DNA from: Arthrobacter sp. AFG20
GTDB taxonomy: Bacteria; Actinomycetota; Actinomycetes; Actinomycetales; Micrococcaceae
Length of the DNA: 64,000 nt
Assembly (NCBI RefSeq): GCF_002892795.1
Contig: NZ_PJMC01000013.1
Coordinates: forward strand, 91,141-155,140
Reading direction: 5' to 3'
Shown one piece after another: positions 44,011 through 52,786 of this stretch. The stretch's first letter is position 1, and every line of letters starts with the position of its first letter. The notes under the pieces were generated by a model. It was given only the letters and a program-made list of their open reading frames with translations. It made no database searches and was not told the DNA's origin. A program made the position numbers and the translations under genes.

Positions 44011-46520
44011 CGGACCGGCACCCGGGGGAGCACCTCGAGCGGGAGCGACGTGCGGAACTGGCCGGGGGTGAAGGGGCCGTTGCGCTCGGCCCAGGGGTCG
44101 GCGTAGCTGTCGACGGACCGCTGCATCGCCTCATCGAGCCGGGCGGCGATCCCCTCGGCGTCGTCAACAATCACCGCCCGGAGGTGCCCGATCCCGACGC
44201 GCGGCACAAAAGCATACGTGCGTTCGAGCCAGTTGGCGCGCTCGCGGTAGTACTGCATGAACCGCCCGGCCAGCAGCTTCACCGTCTCGGGATCGTCCAC
44301 GGTTGCCAGCAGGTCCCCCTTCCGGATGTGGGCACCCGCCGCGCCGCCGACGTAGATTTCCCAGCGTCCGCCGTCGACCGCCACCACCCCCACGTCCTTG
44401 ACCAGCGATTCGGCGCAGTTCCGCGGGCAGCCGGAGACGGCGAGTTTCAGTTTCGCCGGTGACTCGATCCCCTGGAACCGCGACTCGATCTCGATGCCCA
44501 GCTTTGTTGAATCCCCCGTCCCGAAGCGGCAGAACTCCTGTCCCACGCATGTCTTGACGGTCCGGAAGCTCTTGCCGTATGCGTAGCCCGACGGCATGTC
44601 CAGGTCCGCCCAGACCTTGGGCAGGTCCTCCTTGGGAACACCGAGCAGGTCGATCCGCTGCCCGCCCGTCAGCTTCACCAGGGGGATGTTGTATTTGTCC
44701 GCGACGTCGGCGATCCGGCGGAGCTGTTCCGGGGAGGTCACCCCGCCCTTCATCTGCGGCACCACCGAGAAGGTGCCGTCGCGCTGGATGTTGGCGTGGA
44801 CGCGGTCGTTGACGAACCGCGCATCGCGCTCGTCGATGTACTCGCCGGCCCACATCATTTTCAGCAGGGAGGCCAGCCCCATCTTGGACTTCGCGTCCTC
44901 GGCGCCGCCCGGTGCCAGCGCCGCGAACACGGCAGACACGGACCGCAGGCCCTGCTCCCGGACCGCGGTCATCAGCGCGGCCTTCTCCAGCGGCACGCCC
45001 GGAACGTAGTAGGCGGCGGCAGGATCCTCCGCCACTGCGCCGTCGGCCGCCCATTCCACCACCTGCCGGACCAGCAGCTTGCAGGAGCCGCAGCCCTTGC
45101 CGGCCCGCGTGGCGTCCATGACGCCGGAGAACGAGGTGCAGCCGCCCCTCACGGTGTCCGTGATCGCCTGCTTGCTGACGCCGTTGCAGTTGCAGACCTG
45201 GGCATCGCCGTCGAGTTCGGCCACGCCGGCTTCCTCGCCTGGCCCGCCGAGATCGAAGAGCAGCGAGACCCGTTCGTCCGGCAACGGCAGCCCGCGGTCG
45301 AATGCCTGTGTCAGGTAGGCCACCTTGCGGCTGTCCCCGAGCAACGTGGCGCCCACGATTTTGCTGTCGCGGATCACGATGGACTTGAACACGCCCCTGC
45401 TGGGCTCGGAAAACACCACGTGCTCGTCGGTGTCGCGTTCCGGGGCCTGCAGCCCCATGGAGGCGACGTCGACGCCGGCCACCTTGAGTTTCGTGGCGGT
45501 GCGGGAACCCAGATAGACAGAGGAAGGATCTGCCCCGGTGACGTGGTCGGCCAGCACAGCGGCTTGCTCCCAGAGCGGCGCCACCAGCCCGTAGACCTCG
45601 CCGCGGTGCTGGACGCATTCACCGACGGCGTAGATCTCGTCCTCGTCCGGGACTCGCATGTGGTCGTCCACCACGATGGCCCGCTCCACCGGCAGGCCGC
45701 TGGTCACGGCCACCTCCACATTGGGGCGGATTCCGGCGGCCACCACCACCATGTCGCATGCGATGTCCGGCGCGTCCCGCAGCTCGACGCCGCGCACCTT
45801 GTCGCCGCCCAGGATGGCGGTGGTCCGGCTGCCCGTGTGGACCCTGATCCCGAGCGCCTCCACGCTGCGGCGCAGGACCGCGCCGCCGTCGGGCCCCATC
45901 TGTGCGTTCATCAGGTGCCCGCCGGAATGGACGACGTCGACGTCGATGCCATGGCTTTGCAGGCCCCGTGCGGCTTCCAGCCCCAGCAGTCCGCCCCCGA
46001 TCACGACGGCACGGCGGTGGTGGTCCTGCTGGGCGTAGGACACCATGCCGTGGGTGTCGTCGATGGTGCGGAAAGCGAACACGCCGGGCAGCAGCCGCCC
46101 GCCTGGCGTGTACAGGCCCTCGACGGCGGGCATGAACGAGCGGCTGCCGGTGGCGATGACCAGGACGTCGTATGGCGTGGCCCGGCCGTCGTCGGAAAAG
46201 ACCAGCTTGGCGAAACGGTCGATTTTTTCGACCCGGACCCCCGCGTGCAGCGTGATGCCGTTCTCACGGTACCAGTCCAGCGAATTCAGGAAAATGCCGC
46301 CGGCCTCCTCCTCGCCGGACAGGACATGGCTGAGCATGATCCGGTTGTAGTTGCCGTAGGGCTCGTCGCCGAACATGGTGATCCTGTGCTGGACAGCGCC
46401 GCCGCGGGCCAGGATTTCCTCCACGGCCCGGGCACCGGCCATCCCGTTGCCGATCACCACGAGCCGGCGCCGCGTATCACCCGGCGTGCTCCGTCCGGAG
46501 CGGCTGGCGAGGGCGGTCAT
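44007..46520 (-). CDS. nirB: nitrite reductase (NADH) large subunit
   Basis: An 837-residue siroheme enzyme reducing nitrite to ammonium. Order: FAD domain (LVVIGNGMAGARAVEEIL, residues 20-37), NADH-binding domain (VVIGGGLLGLEAARGL), a BFD-like [2Fe-2S] domain (CNCNGVSKQAI and GCGSCKLLV) and the siroheme/[4Fe-4S] domain with TCVGQEFCRFGTGDS and VSGCPRNCAES. Its ATG overlaps the stop of a small upstream gene (ATGA) and it is overlapped by nirD, so all three are translationally coupled. No nitrate reductase or transporter is in the window. Confidence 0.96.
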   Translation of the reverse strand: MTALASRSGRSTPGDTRRRLVVIGNGMAGARAVEEILARGGAVQHRITMFGDEPYGNYNRIMLSHVLSGEEEAGGIFLNSLDWYRENGITLHAGVRVEKIDRFAKLVFSDDGRATPYDVLVIATGSRSFMPAVEGLYTPGGRLLPGVFAFRTIDDTHGMVSYAQQDHHRRAVVIGGGLLGLEAARGLQSHGIDVDVVHSGGHLMNAQMGPDGGAVLRRSVEALGIRVHTGSRTTAILGGDKVRGVELRDAPDIACDMVVVAAGIRPNVEVAVTSGLPVERAIVVDDHMRVPDEDEIYAVGECVQHRGEVYGLVAPLWEQAAVLADHVTGADPSSVYLGSRTATKLKVAGVDVASMGLQAPERDTDEHVVFSEPSRGVFKSIVIRDSKIVGATLLGDSRKVAYLTQAFDRGLPLPDERVSLLFDLGGPGEEAGVAELDGDAQVCNCNGVSKQAITDTVRGGCTSFSGVMDATRAGKGCGSCKLLVRQVVEWAADGAVAEDPAAAYYVPGVPLEKAALMTAVREQGLRSVSAVFAALAPGGAEDAKSKMGLASLLKMMWAGEYIDERDARFVNDRVHANIQRDGTFSVVPQMKGGVTSPEQLRRIADVADKYNIPLVKLTGGQRIDLLGVPKEDLPKVWADLDMPSGYAYGKSFRTVKTCVGQEFCRFGTGDSTKLGIEIESRFQGIESPAKLKLAVSGCPRNCAESLVKDVGVVAVDGGRWEIYVGGAAGAHIRKGDLLATVDDPETVKLLAGRFMQYYRERANWLERTYAFVPRVGIGHLRAVIVDDAEGIAARLDEAMQRSVDSYADPWAERNGPFTPGQFRTSLPLEVLPRVPVR

Positions 46521-46867
46521 CAGTGCTCCACCATGCCCATGTCGACCACAACGGATCCACTGACCCCCGTGTCCGCCAGCAGCCTCAGCTCGATCAGCGA
46601 GCCGCCGTCGATGTCCTCCACAACGCGGAGCGGGACGTGGACGTCGCCCTTGGCCGCAATCGGGAAGTACCGCATGGGCACGCCGTCCCGCATCAGCACC
46701 ACTGTGATCAGTTCGGCGGAGGAGTTGCCGCCGCGGAAATACAGGGTCTGGTTGATGACGCCGTCCGGGACGAAATGGGAGAGCTGGCTGTGGATGGGCA
46801 CGGCTTTTTCAAGCCCGGCACCGTCGAACGGGAAGATGCCCTGAAGGAAGATGTTCTTCAAGATCAT
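46520..46867 (-). CDS. small protein of unknown function coupled to NirB
   Basis: A 115-residue protein, ATG 46867 with AAAGGATC upstream. No family recognised. It lacks cysteines apart from none in the core, has no signal peptide or membrane segment, and looks strand-rich (ELITVVLMRDGVPMRYFPIA, GDVHVPLRVVEDIDGGSLIE, GVSGSVVVDMGMVEH). Its stop overlaps the nirB start as ATGA, so both proteins are made together. A role in assembly, stability or protection of NirBD, or handling of nitrite, is inference from coupling alone. Confidence 0.75.
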   Translation of the reverse strand: MILKNIFLQGIFPFDGAGLEKAVPIHSQLSHFVPDGVINQTLYFRGGNSSAELITVVLMRDGVPMRYFPIAAKGDVHVPLRVVEDIDGGSLIELRLLADTGVSGSVVVDMGMVEH

Positions 46868-47016
46868 GGTCAGATCCTTTCGGCGGAGGGACACTGCGGC
46901 CGCTGGCATCAGCCCGGCATGGGTCCATCCTTCGCCGCACGTGTTACAGCGCCCCGCGGCCTGTGTAATTTCCGCTTAACACCTTCCTCACCGTCCGTCG
47001 GTCCGGGCATGGAAAA

Positions 47017-47054
47017 GCCGCGCCGCGGGCCACTTGGGTGCCCCGCGGCGCGGC
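47017..47054 (-). terminator. terminator of cycA, before the nir operon
   Basis: GCCGCGCCGCGGG (47017-47029) pairs perfectly with 47042-47054. Read on the minus strand the stem is followed by CTTTTCC, which fits a terminator for the cycA-type gene that ends at 47070. Confidence 0.75.
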
Positions 47055-47069
47055 GTCTTTCGTACGGAA

Positions 47070-48557
47070 TTACGAGTTGGCAGGGGCGGGGACGCTGGTG
47101 CCCTCGGTCTTCCACTCCTCGATCCGGGCCTGCTGCAGCGGCGTCTGGCGGTTGAAGTACCAGGCAGCGCCAAGCAGAAGGAACCACACCGGGGCAACCA
47201 CCAGCGCGAGGCGGGTGTCTTCGGCCTGGGCCAGGGCTACGAGCATGAACACGAAGAAGGCCAGGACCACGTAGGGCATGAAGGCCGAACCCGGCATCTT
47301 GAAGGCGGACGCCTCATGGAGTTGCGGCCGGCGGCGGCGGAACACGATGTAGCTGATCAGGATCATCGACCAGACGAACATGGTCAGCACCGATGCCACG
47401 GAGGTGACGATGGTGAAGGCGCCGATCACGGAGTCGCCCGCGTACAGCAGGACCAGGCCGGCCAACAGGAAGATGCAGGAGAACAGGAGCGCGTTCTGCG
47501 GAACCTTGCGGACGCTGAGCTTGCCGAAGGCCTTCGGCGCGTTGCCGTCCTGCGCGAGGCCGTAGACCATGCGTGAGGTGGAGTAGATGCCGGAGTTGGC
47601 GCTGGAGGCGGCCGAGGTGAGGACCACGAGGTTGATCACGACGGCGGCGATGCCCAGGCCGGCGAGGGTGAACATGCCGATGAACGGGCTGCTGGCGGCG
47701 TCGATGCTGCGCCACGGGTTGACGGCCATGATGACCACCAGGGCGCCCACGTAGAAGAGCAGGACACGGATCGGGATCGAGTTGATGGCCCGGGGGAGGT
47801 TCTTTTCCGGGTCCTTGGTTTCGGCGGCTGCCGTGCCCACGAGTTCGATGCCGGCGAAGGCGAAGATTGCGATCTGGAAGCCGAGGATGAAGCCGAACAT
47901 GCCGTGCGGGAACATGCCGCCGTCGTTCCACATGTTCGCCAGGTTGGCCACCGCGCCGCTCGGCGAGGTGAAGTTGGTGGCGATCATGACCACACCGGTG
48001 GCGATCAGGGCGAGGATGGCCACCACCTTGATGATGGCGAACCAGAACTCCGCCTCGCCGAAGGCCTTGACGGTGGGAAGGTTCAGCAGGATGAGGACCA
48101 CGGGTGTGATCAGTGCGGGGATCCAGAGGGGAGTGCCCGGCGCCAGCTTGTCCACGTAGCCGGCGATGGCCACGATATCGGCCACGCCCGTCACCACCCA
48201 GAAGAACCAGTAGGACCAGCCGGTGAAGAACCCTGCCCAGGGGCCAAGGATGTCGCCGGCGAAGTCGCTGAAGGACTTGTAGTTCAGGTTGGAGAGCAGG
48301 ATCTCGCCCATGGCCCGCATGACGAAGAACAGCATGAAGCCGATGATCATGTACACGAAGATGACGGACGGGCCGGCGAGGGAGATGGTCTTGCCGGAGC
48401 CCATGAACAGGCCGGTGCCAATGGCGCCGCCGATGGCCAGGAGCTGGATGTGGCGGTTGCCAAGTCCGCGGGCGAGGTGCGGTTCCCTGTTTTGGCCGGA
48501 TTCAGCACGCTCTGTGGACGGTTGAACGGAAATGCTGGTGGTGCGTTCAGACATCAA
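47070..48557 (-). CDS. cycA: D-serine/D-alanine/glycine:H+ symporter
   Basis: A 495-residue APC-family permease very similar along its length to E. coli CycA, for example RHIQLLAIGGAIGTGLFMGS, GPSVIFVYMIIGFMLFFVMR and SSANSGIYSTSRMVYGLAQD. Twelve membrane helices; imports glycine, D-alanine and D-serine. A Ser/Gln-rich hydrophilic N-terminus is longer than in E. coli. ATG 48557 is followed by a second possible start (next codon). Monocistronic with a terminator downstream and a long promoter region upstream. Confidence 0.92.
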   Translation of the reverse strand: MMSERTTSISVQPSTERAESGQNREPHLARGLGNRHIQLLAIGGAIGTGLFMGSGKTISLAGPSVIFVYMIIGFMLFFVMRAMGEILLSNLNYKSFSDFAGDILGPWAGFFTGWSYWFFWVVTGVADIVAIAGYVDKLAPGTPLWIPALITPVVLILLNLPTVKAFGEAEFWFAIIKVVAILALIATGVVMIATNFTSPSGAVANLANMWNDGGMFPHGMFGFILGFQIAIFAFAGIELVGTAAAETKDPEKNLPRAINSIPIRVLLFYVGALVVIMAVNPWRSIDAASSPFIGMFTLAGLGIAAVVINLVVLTSAASSANSGIYSTSRMVYGLAQDGNAPKAFGKLSVRKVPQNALLFSCIFLLAGLVLLYAGDSVIGAFTIVTSVASVLTMFVWSMILISYIVFRRRRPQLHEASAFKMPGSAFMPYVVLAFFVFMLVALAQAEDTRLALVVAPVWFLLLGAAWYFNRQTPLQQARIEEWKTEGTSVPAPANS

Positions 48558-49076
48558 GTCTTCTTCCTTGTCACAGGTGCCGGCACGTACGGGAAGTTGC
48601 CGTGCCGGCCGCGTCGGTCCGCCGCAGATGTGACGGAACTAACAGTTGGGATGGTGTTAAGACTATGAGCGGCGGGGCGCGGCAAGGGGTGCGCCCGCCA
48701 CCCGCGCCGCCCGGCGGCGGGCGGGCGGTGTGTCCGCGCGCCTGGCGGAGCGGCCCGCCAGAAAAGCGCATTCCCGCAGTCCAGCAGGCAGTTAGCCATG
48801 TCGGCAGGAAATTCGCACTGAGCGCGAAACGCCGCAATAGTCTTCGACATATGTCCAGCATGCCAGCCCCAAAAGTCGTCCATTGTTGTCCGTGAGCTGC
48901 ATCACGCAGTACCCGGGGGTGCCGGGAGGGGGCAAACGCCCGGCCGGCGCTAACGGCTCAAGGCTGAAAGGGGCAGCGAAGGGGCCCCCAAAGGGGCCCG
49001 GGGAGGGGCGGAAAAGCGGGCAGGAAAGGCCCGCGGCGCCCTGATGCTAGACTGGTGGAACTTGATGTGCAGTGAT
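48558..49076. other. intergenic region between cycA and the DEAD-box gene
   Basis: No gene is supported in about 520 bases. Frames of 90-110 codons exist on both strands over 48554-48895 but they are proline/arginine-rich GC artefacts without binding sites. The stretch 48960-49030 is a G-rich run of AAAGGGG-like repeats; TAGACT near 49049 is a possible -10 box for the helicase leader. Confidence 0.5.
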
Positions 49077-49099
49077 GCCCGCTTATGGTGGGCTTTTTT
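49077..49099 (+). promoter_or_regulatory. terminator-like hairpin in the long leader of the DEAD-box helicase gene
   Basis: GCCCGC-TTATG-GTGGGC followed by six T residues forms an intrinsic terminator 174 bases before the helicase start and with no complete gene upstream on this strand. It may be an attenuator in the 5' leader, as seen for cold-regulated RNA helicase genes, or end a short untranslated RNA. Confidence 0.55.
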
Positions 49100-49272
49100 C
49101 ATGTGAGAGGCACATCCTGCGTCGATGAACGCTATTGGTCCCGGCGGCCGCTGTTTGAACACTGGCAGCAGCCCGGTTGACCACCTGACTTTTCTTCGGC
49201 GACCCCCTGCGCCAACCGGCGTCGGGGGCCGATATCCGCTGGATACCGCCTGAAAGACCCTGATAAACGCAT

Positions 49273-51141
49273 ATGACTACTTTTGCTGCCCTCGGCACGC
49301 CCAAGGCACTCGCCGAAACGCTGACCGCCCAGGGAATCGTTGAACCGTTCCCCATCCAGGTCAAGACCCTCCCGGACACCCTGGCCGGACGCGACGTCCT
49401 GGGCCGCGGCCGCACCGGCTCCGGCAAGACCATTGCCTTCGCAATCCCGCTTGTAGCACGACTCGCTGAGCGGGAAGCCAAGCACTTCCGCAAGCCGGGC
49501 CGCCCGATGGGCCTGGTCCTTGCGCCGACCCGCGAGCTGGCAACCCAGATCAACGCCACCATCGAGCCGATGGCCAAGGCCATGGGCCTGAACACCACCG
49601 TGATCTACGGCGGCATCTCCCAGGCGCGCCAGGAGAAGGCGCTGCGCGCCGGCGTCGACATCGTCATCGCCTGCCCGGGCCGGTTGGAGGACCTGATCCG
49701 CCAGCGCATCCTGACCCTCGAGGCCGTCGAGGTCACCGTGCTGGACGAGGCAGACCACATGGCCGACCTCGGCTTCCTGCCCGTGGTCAAGAAGCTCATG
49801 GACATGACCCCGAGCCAAGGCCAGCGCCTGCTGTTCTCCGCCACGCTGGACAACGGCGTGGACAAGATCGTCCAGCGCTACCTGTCCAACCCGCTGACCC
49901 ACTCCGTGGACGATCCGCAGGCCGCGGTGACCACCATGGAACACCACGTGCTGGTGGTCAACGACCAAACCGTCAAGAAGCAGCTGATCGTTGAACTGGC
50001 GTCCGGCGCCGGCCGCCGCGTGCTGTTCATGCGCACCAAGCACCACGCCCGCAAGCTGGCCAAGACCCTGACCGACGCCGGGATTCCCGCCGTCGACCTG
50101 CACGGCAACCTGTCGCAGAACGCCCGCGACCGCAACCTCGCCGAGTTCTCCTCCGGCGACGTCCGTGTCCTGGTGGCCACCGACGTCGCCGCCCGCGGCG
50201 TCCACGTGGACGACGTCGAACTGGTCATCCACGTGGACCCGCCCACCGAACACAAGGCTTACCTGCACCGCTCCGGCCGCACCGCCCGCGCCGGTTCCGA
50301 CGGCACCGTGGTCACGCTGACCCTGCCCGAGCAGCAGACTGACGTCAAGAAGCTCATGAAGGCTGCCGGCGTTGAGGTCAGCTTCGAGCGGGTCACGGCC
50401 AGCTCGCCGATCGTAGCCGAGCTGGTGGGCGCGATCGCCGACAAGGTTGACCCCCGGACCCGTGCGGCTCTCCTCGCGGCGAAAGCTCCGCAGCAGGGTG
50501 CCGGCAATTCCACCGGCGCCAATGCCGAGCGCAAGCGCGCACGCCGCCAGGCATCACCCACGGCCGGTGGCCGGGGTGGACGCGGCGGCCGCGGGCGGGT
50601 TTCGGCCGAGGCTCCGCGCACGGACCTGCCCCGCGCCGAACGCCGTGCGGCGGCCTACGAGGGCCGCGCCGCTGCCCGCGACGCTGCAGATCGCGTAGTC
50701 GAGCAGAACGAGGACCGCGCCACTGCGGCTGCTGCAGCCCGCCGCAACGCCCGTGGCCGTGGCACGGCGTCCACGCACCGCAACGACGTTCCTGCGGCTG
50801 GTGGCCGTTCATCGGCTGGCCGCGGTTCGGACGGACGTGCGGCGGAGGGTCGGGGCGATTCCCGCTTCACCCGCAGCGATGCCCCCCGTGGCGGCACCGG
50901 TCGCCCGGCCACCGGAGGCCAGCGCAGCGGACGTCCCGCTACCGGGCAGCGCGCAGCGGCCGGCAGCAAGACCGGCAGCAACGCTCCGGTCTGGTCCTCC
51001 ACCACTGGAGGCACCTCGGGCGGCTCGTACTCGGGCGGTTCCTCTTCCGGCGGCAGTGGCCGCTCCGGTGACGGCCGTCCGGCCCGGAAGGCCCCGCGCC
51101 GCGCGTCGGCCCCGGCGTCGAACGAGCGCCGCGGCCGCTAA
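49273..51141 (+). CDS. DEAD-box RNA helicase with RG-rich tail
   Basis: A 622-residue ATP-dependent RNA helicase. Core (residues about 1-370): Q motif PFPIQVKTLP, GRTGSGKT, PTRELATQ, LDEADHMADLGF, SATLD, VATDVAARGVHVDD and HRSGRTARAG. The tail (about 400-622) is rich in Arg, Gly, Ala and Ser (GGRGGRGGRGRVS and RGRGTASTHR) and would bind RNA non-specifically. Such proteins act in ribosome assembly and cold adaptation. No strong RBS precedes the ATG, and a long leader with a hairpin is present. Confidence 0.93.
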   Translation: MTTFAALGTPKALAETLTAQGIVEPFPIQVKTLPDTLAGRDVLGRGRTGSGKTIAFAIPLVARLAEREAKHFRKPGRPMGLVLAPTRELATQINATIEPMAKAMGLNTTVIYGGISQARQEKALRAGVDIVIACPGRLEDLIRQRILTLEAVEVTVLDEADHMADLGFLPVVKKLMDMTPSQGQRLLFSATLDNGVDKIVQRYLSNPLTHSVDDPQAAVTTMEHHVLVVNDQTVKKQLIVELASGAGRRVLFMRTKHHARKLAKTLTDAGIPAVDLHGNLSQNARDRNLAEFSSGDVRVLVATDVAARGVHVDDVELVIHVDPPTEHKAYLHRSGRTARAGSDGTVVTLTLPEQQTDVKKLMKAAGVEVSFERVTASSPIVAELVGAIADKVDPRTRAALLAAKAPQQGAGNSTGANAERKRARRQASPTAGGRGGRGGRGRVSAEAPRTDLPRAERRAAAYEGRAAARDAADRVVEQNEDRATAAAAARRNARGRGTASTHRNDVPAAGGRSSAGRGSDGRAAEGRGDSRFTRSDAPRGGTGRPATGGQRSGRPATGQRAAAGSKTGSNAPVWSSTTGGTSGGSYSGGSSSGGSGRSGDGRPARKAPRRASAPASNERRGR

Positions 51142-51155
51142 CTAACTGTCGACAC

Positions 51156-51207
51156 GCAAAAAAATGCCGGCCGCTATGGGAATTCCCGTAGCGGCCGGCA
51201 TTTTGCG
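51156..51207. terminator. bidirectional terminator between helicase and MBL genes
   Basis: ATGCCGGCCGCTA...TAGCGGCCGGCAT forms a long stem with an AATT-containing loop; A-runs on the left and TTTTGC on the right make it usable from both sides. It serves the convergent helicase and hydrolase genes. Confidence 0.85.
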
Positions 51208-51239
51208 TATCGCAAGAAGCGCCGCTGGGCCGGCGGGGA

Positions 51240-51890
51240 CTACCAGCCGCGGGCGCGCCACTCCTCAAGGTGCGGGCGCTCCGCTCCGAGGGTGGTGGGC
51301 TTGCCGTGGCCCGGGTGCACCACGGTGTCGTCCGGATAGACGCCGAAGATCCGCTCGGTGACGTCCGTGAGCAGCTGGTTGAACCGCTCGGGGTCCTTCT
51401 GCGTGTTGCCCACACCGCCGGGGAACAGGGAGTCACCGGAGAAGATGTGGGCCGGTCCCTCCGGGTCCTGGTAAACGAGCGCAACCGAGCCGGGGGTGTG
51501 GCCGCGCAGGTGGACAGCCGTGACGTCGAACCCGTCGAAGGTTCCCACGTCGCCATGATCCAGCAGCACGTCCACCTTCACAGGCAGGTCCGGGGCGTCG
51601 TCGGTGCCGGCAGCGGTCTTGGCTCCGGTGGCTTTAACGAGGCCCGGCAGTGCGCGCACATGGTCCCAGTGCTGGTGCGTGGTGGCGATGAGCGCCAGCT
51701 TGGGCTCGCCGGACGTATCCGCCGTGGCATCCGCCAGCAGGCCCTGGATGGCCGGAAGGTCATCGGCGGCGTCAATCAGCAGTTGCGCTCCGGACTCCTT
51801 TGCCGTCAGCAGATACACGTTGTTGTCCATGTCGCTGACCGAGATCCGGCGGATGGTGATGTCCCGAAGTGAGTGCATGAGCGTGTCCAT
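51240..51890 (-). CDS. metallo-beta-lactamase-fold hydrolase (glyoxalase II-like)
   Basis: A 216-residue MBL-fold enzyme with metal ligands in TTHQHWDHVRALPG, HLRGHTPGSVALVYQ, FSGDSLFPGGVGNT and VHPGHGKPTTLG. Resembles glyoxalase II and related thioesterases such as those acting on bacillithiol or mycothiol conjugates. It is downstream of the SMR pair on the same strand but separated by about 27 bases, so it may be in the same transcript. An alternative start at MHSLRD five codons later is possible. Confidence 0.9.
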   Translation of the reverse strand: MDTLMHSLRDITIRRISVSDMDNNVYLLTAKESGAQLLIDAADDLPAIQGLLADATADTSGEPKLALIATTHQHWDHVRALPGLVKATGAKTAAGTDDAPDLPVKVDVLLDHGDVGTFDGFDVTAVHLRGHTPGSVALVYQDPEGPAHIFSGDSLFPGGVGNTQKDPERFNQLLTDVTERIFGVYPDDTVVHPGHGKPTTLGAERPHLEEWRARGW

Positions 51891-51917
51891 GAGCCCAGTC
51901 TAGGGATGAGCCCCAGT

Positions 51918-52301
51918 CTAGGGAGGCGAACCGGCCCCGTGATCGGCCCCGCGCTGACGGGCCCGACCCGCCGGCAGCATCTTGAGCCCGGCCGCGCATC
52001 CCACAATGCCCGCGATGAACAGCACCTTGAGCAGGCTGAAGGGCTCGACGCCGGTGGCCATGGCCCAGCCGACCGTCAGCGCCGCTCCGATCCCCACCCA
52101 GACGGCGTAGGCGGTGCCAAGCGGGATGTGCTTCACCGCCATGCCCAGGCCCTGCATGCTGAGCGCGGCCGTCACTACGAAAACAACGGTGGGCGCGGGG
52201 CGGGTCAGGCCGTCGGACAGCCCAAGTGCCGTGGCCCAGACAGCTTCCAGGAGGGCGGAGGCGAGCAGGATGGTCCAGGCCGTGGCAGGCTTCGCGAGCA
52301 T
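51918..52301 (-). CDS. SMR-family transporter, second subunit of a guanidinium exporter pair
   Basis: A 127-residue four-helix SMR protein with the conserved proton/substrate Glu in SALLEAVWATALGLSDG and the signature PLGTAYAVWVGIGAALTV. The C-terminal 15 residues are a basic tail. Its ATG overlaps the stop of the first subunit by four bases (ATGA). Paired SMR genes form heterodimers, and those of the Gdx (SugE) type export guanidinium. A guanidine-III riboswitch precedes the pair. Confidence 0.87.
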   Translation of the reverse strand: MLAKPATAWTILLASALLEAVWATALGLSDGLTRPAPTVVFVVTAALSMQGLGMAVKHIPLGTAYAVWVGIGAALTVGWAMATGVEPFSLLKVLFIAGIVGCAAGLKMLPAGRARQRGADHGAGSPP

Positions 52302-52624
52302 CACGCCACCGCCTTCAGGCCAACCACGCACGCGGCGATACCGGCGAGCAGCAGGAGCCGCGCCGCCGTCGGCCGTTCTACTTTGGCGACGATCGCGTAG
52401 GCGGAGGTCAGCACCACCCCCACGCCGACCCACACCGCGTAGGCGGTGCCGGTGGGTATGGACTGCATGGCGATGCCGAGGCCTGCCGTGCTGGCCACGA
52501 CTGCGACGAGGAAAAGGGCCCCGGCCGCGACCCGGCGCCGGCCGGAGGACTGGGACGCCCGGTGCAGCGCTGCCGCCCACACCGCCTCGAGGGCACCGGA
52601 AAAAATGAGGATGAACCACGACAT
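52301..52624 (-). CDS. SMR-family transporter, first subunit of a guanidinium exporter pair (Gdx/SugE-like)
   Basis: A 107-residue four-helix SMR protein: SGALEAVWAAALHRASQS with the conserved Glu near residue 13, GLGIAMQSIPTGTAYAVWVG, and typical length. It is translated from ATG 52624 with AAAGGAT upstream, directly after the riboswitch core. With the overlapping second gene it should form an asymmetric exporter. The riboswitch supports guanidinium rather than quaternary ammonium as the physiological substrate. Confidence 0.9.
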   Translation of the reverse strand: MSWFILIFSGALEAVWAAALHRASQSSGRRRVAAGALFLVAVVASTAGLGIAMQSIPTGTAYAVWVGVGVVLTSAYAIVAKVERPTAARLLLLAGIAACVVGLKAVA

Positions 52625-52636
52625 GACAGATCCTTT

Positions 52637-52677
52637 GGCCAGTCTTGTCGCGCGCCGGGTACTGAACCGTCGTCCGG
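52637..52677 (-). promoter_or_regulatory. guanidine-III riboswitch (ykkC-III)
   Basis: The minus strand reads CCGGACGA, then GTACCCGG, then GACAAGAC in the order and spacing of the ykkC-III aptamer, with only the paired flanks differing. It lies 13-53 bases upstream of the first SMR start; its 3' end merges with the AAAGGAT ribosome binding site, suggesting control of translation. The aptamer binds guanidinium and turns on exporter expression. Confidence 0.9.
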
Positions 52678-52786
52678 AGGTCCGGGGAAGGGGACCTTGG
52701 TTTTCACCCTAGCAACGCGCGACGGCGGCTGCCACCCATGGTGGCAAACCTCACCACCGGCGGACGCACAGGTTGAAGGGTGCAGG

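Noticed and set aside
44796..46844. 682-codon plus-strand frame opposite nirB
   Set aside because: His/Gly/Ala-rich antisense frame; nirB motifs are continuous on the minus strand.
46868..47016. Possible GlnR box upstream of the nir operon (GTTAAGCGGAAATTACAC on the minus strand)
   Set aside because: Only a partial match to the actinobacterial GlnR consensus with wrong spacing; not strong enough to list.
48554..48883. 109-codon minus-strand frame upstream of cycA
   Set aside because: No RBS, Pro/Arg-rich second half, overlaps the cycA start; likely chance frame in GC-rich DNA.
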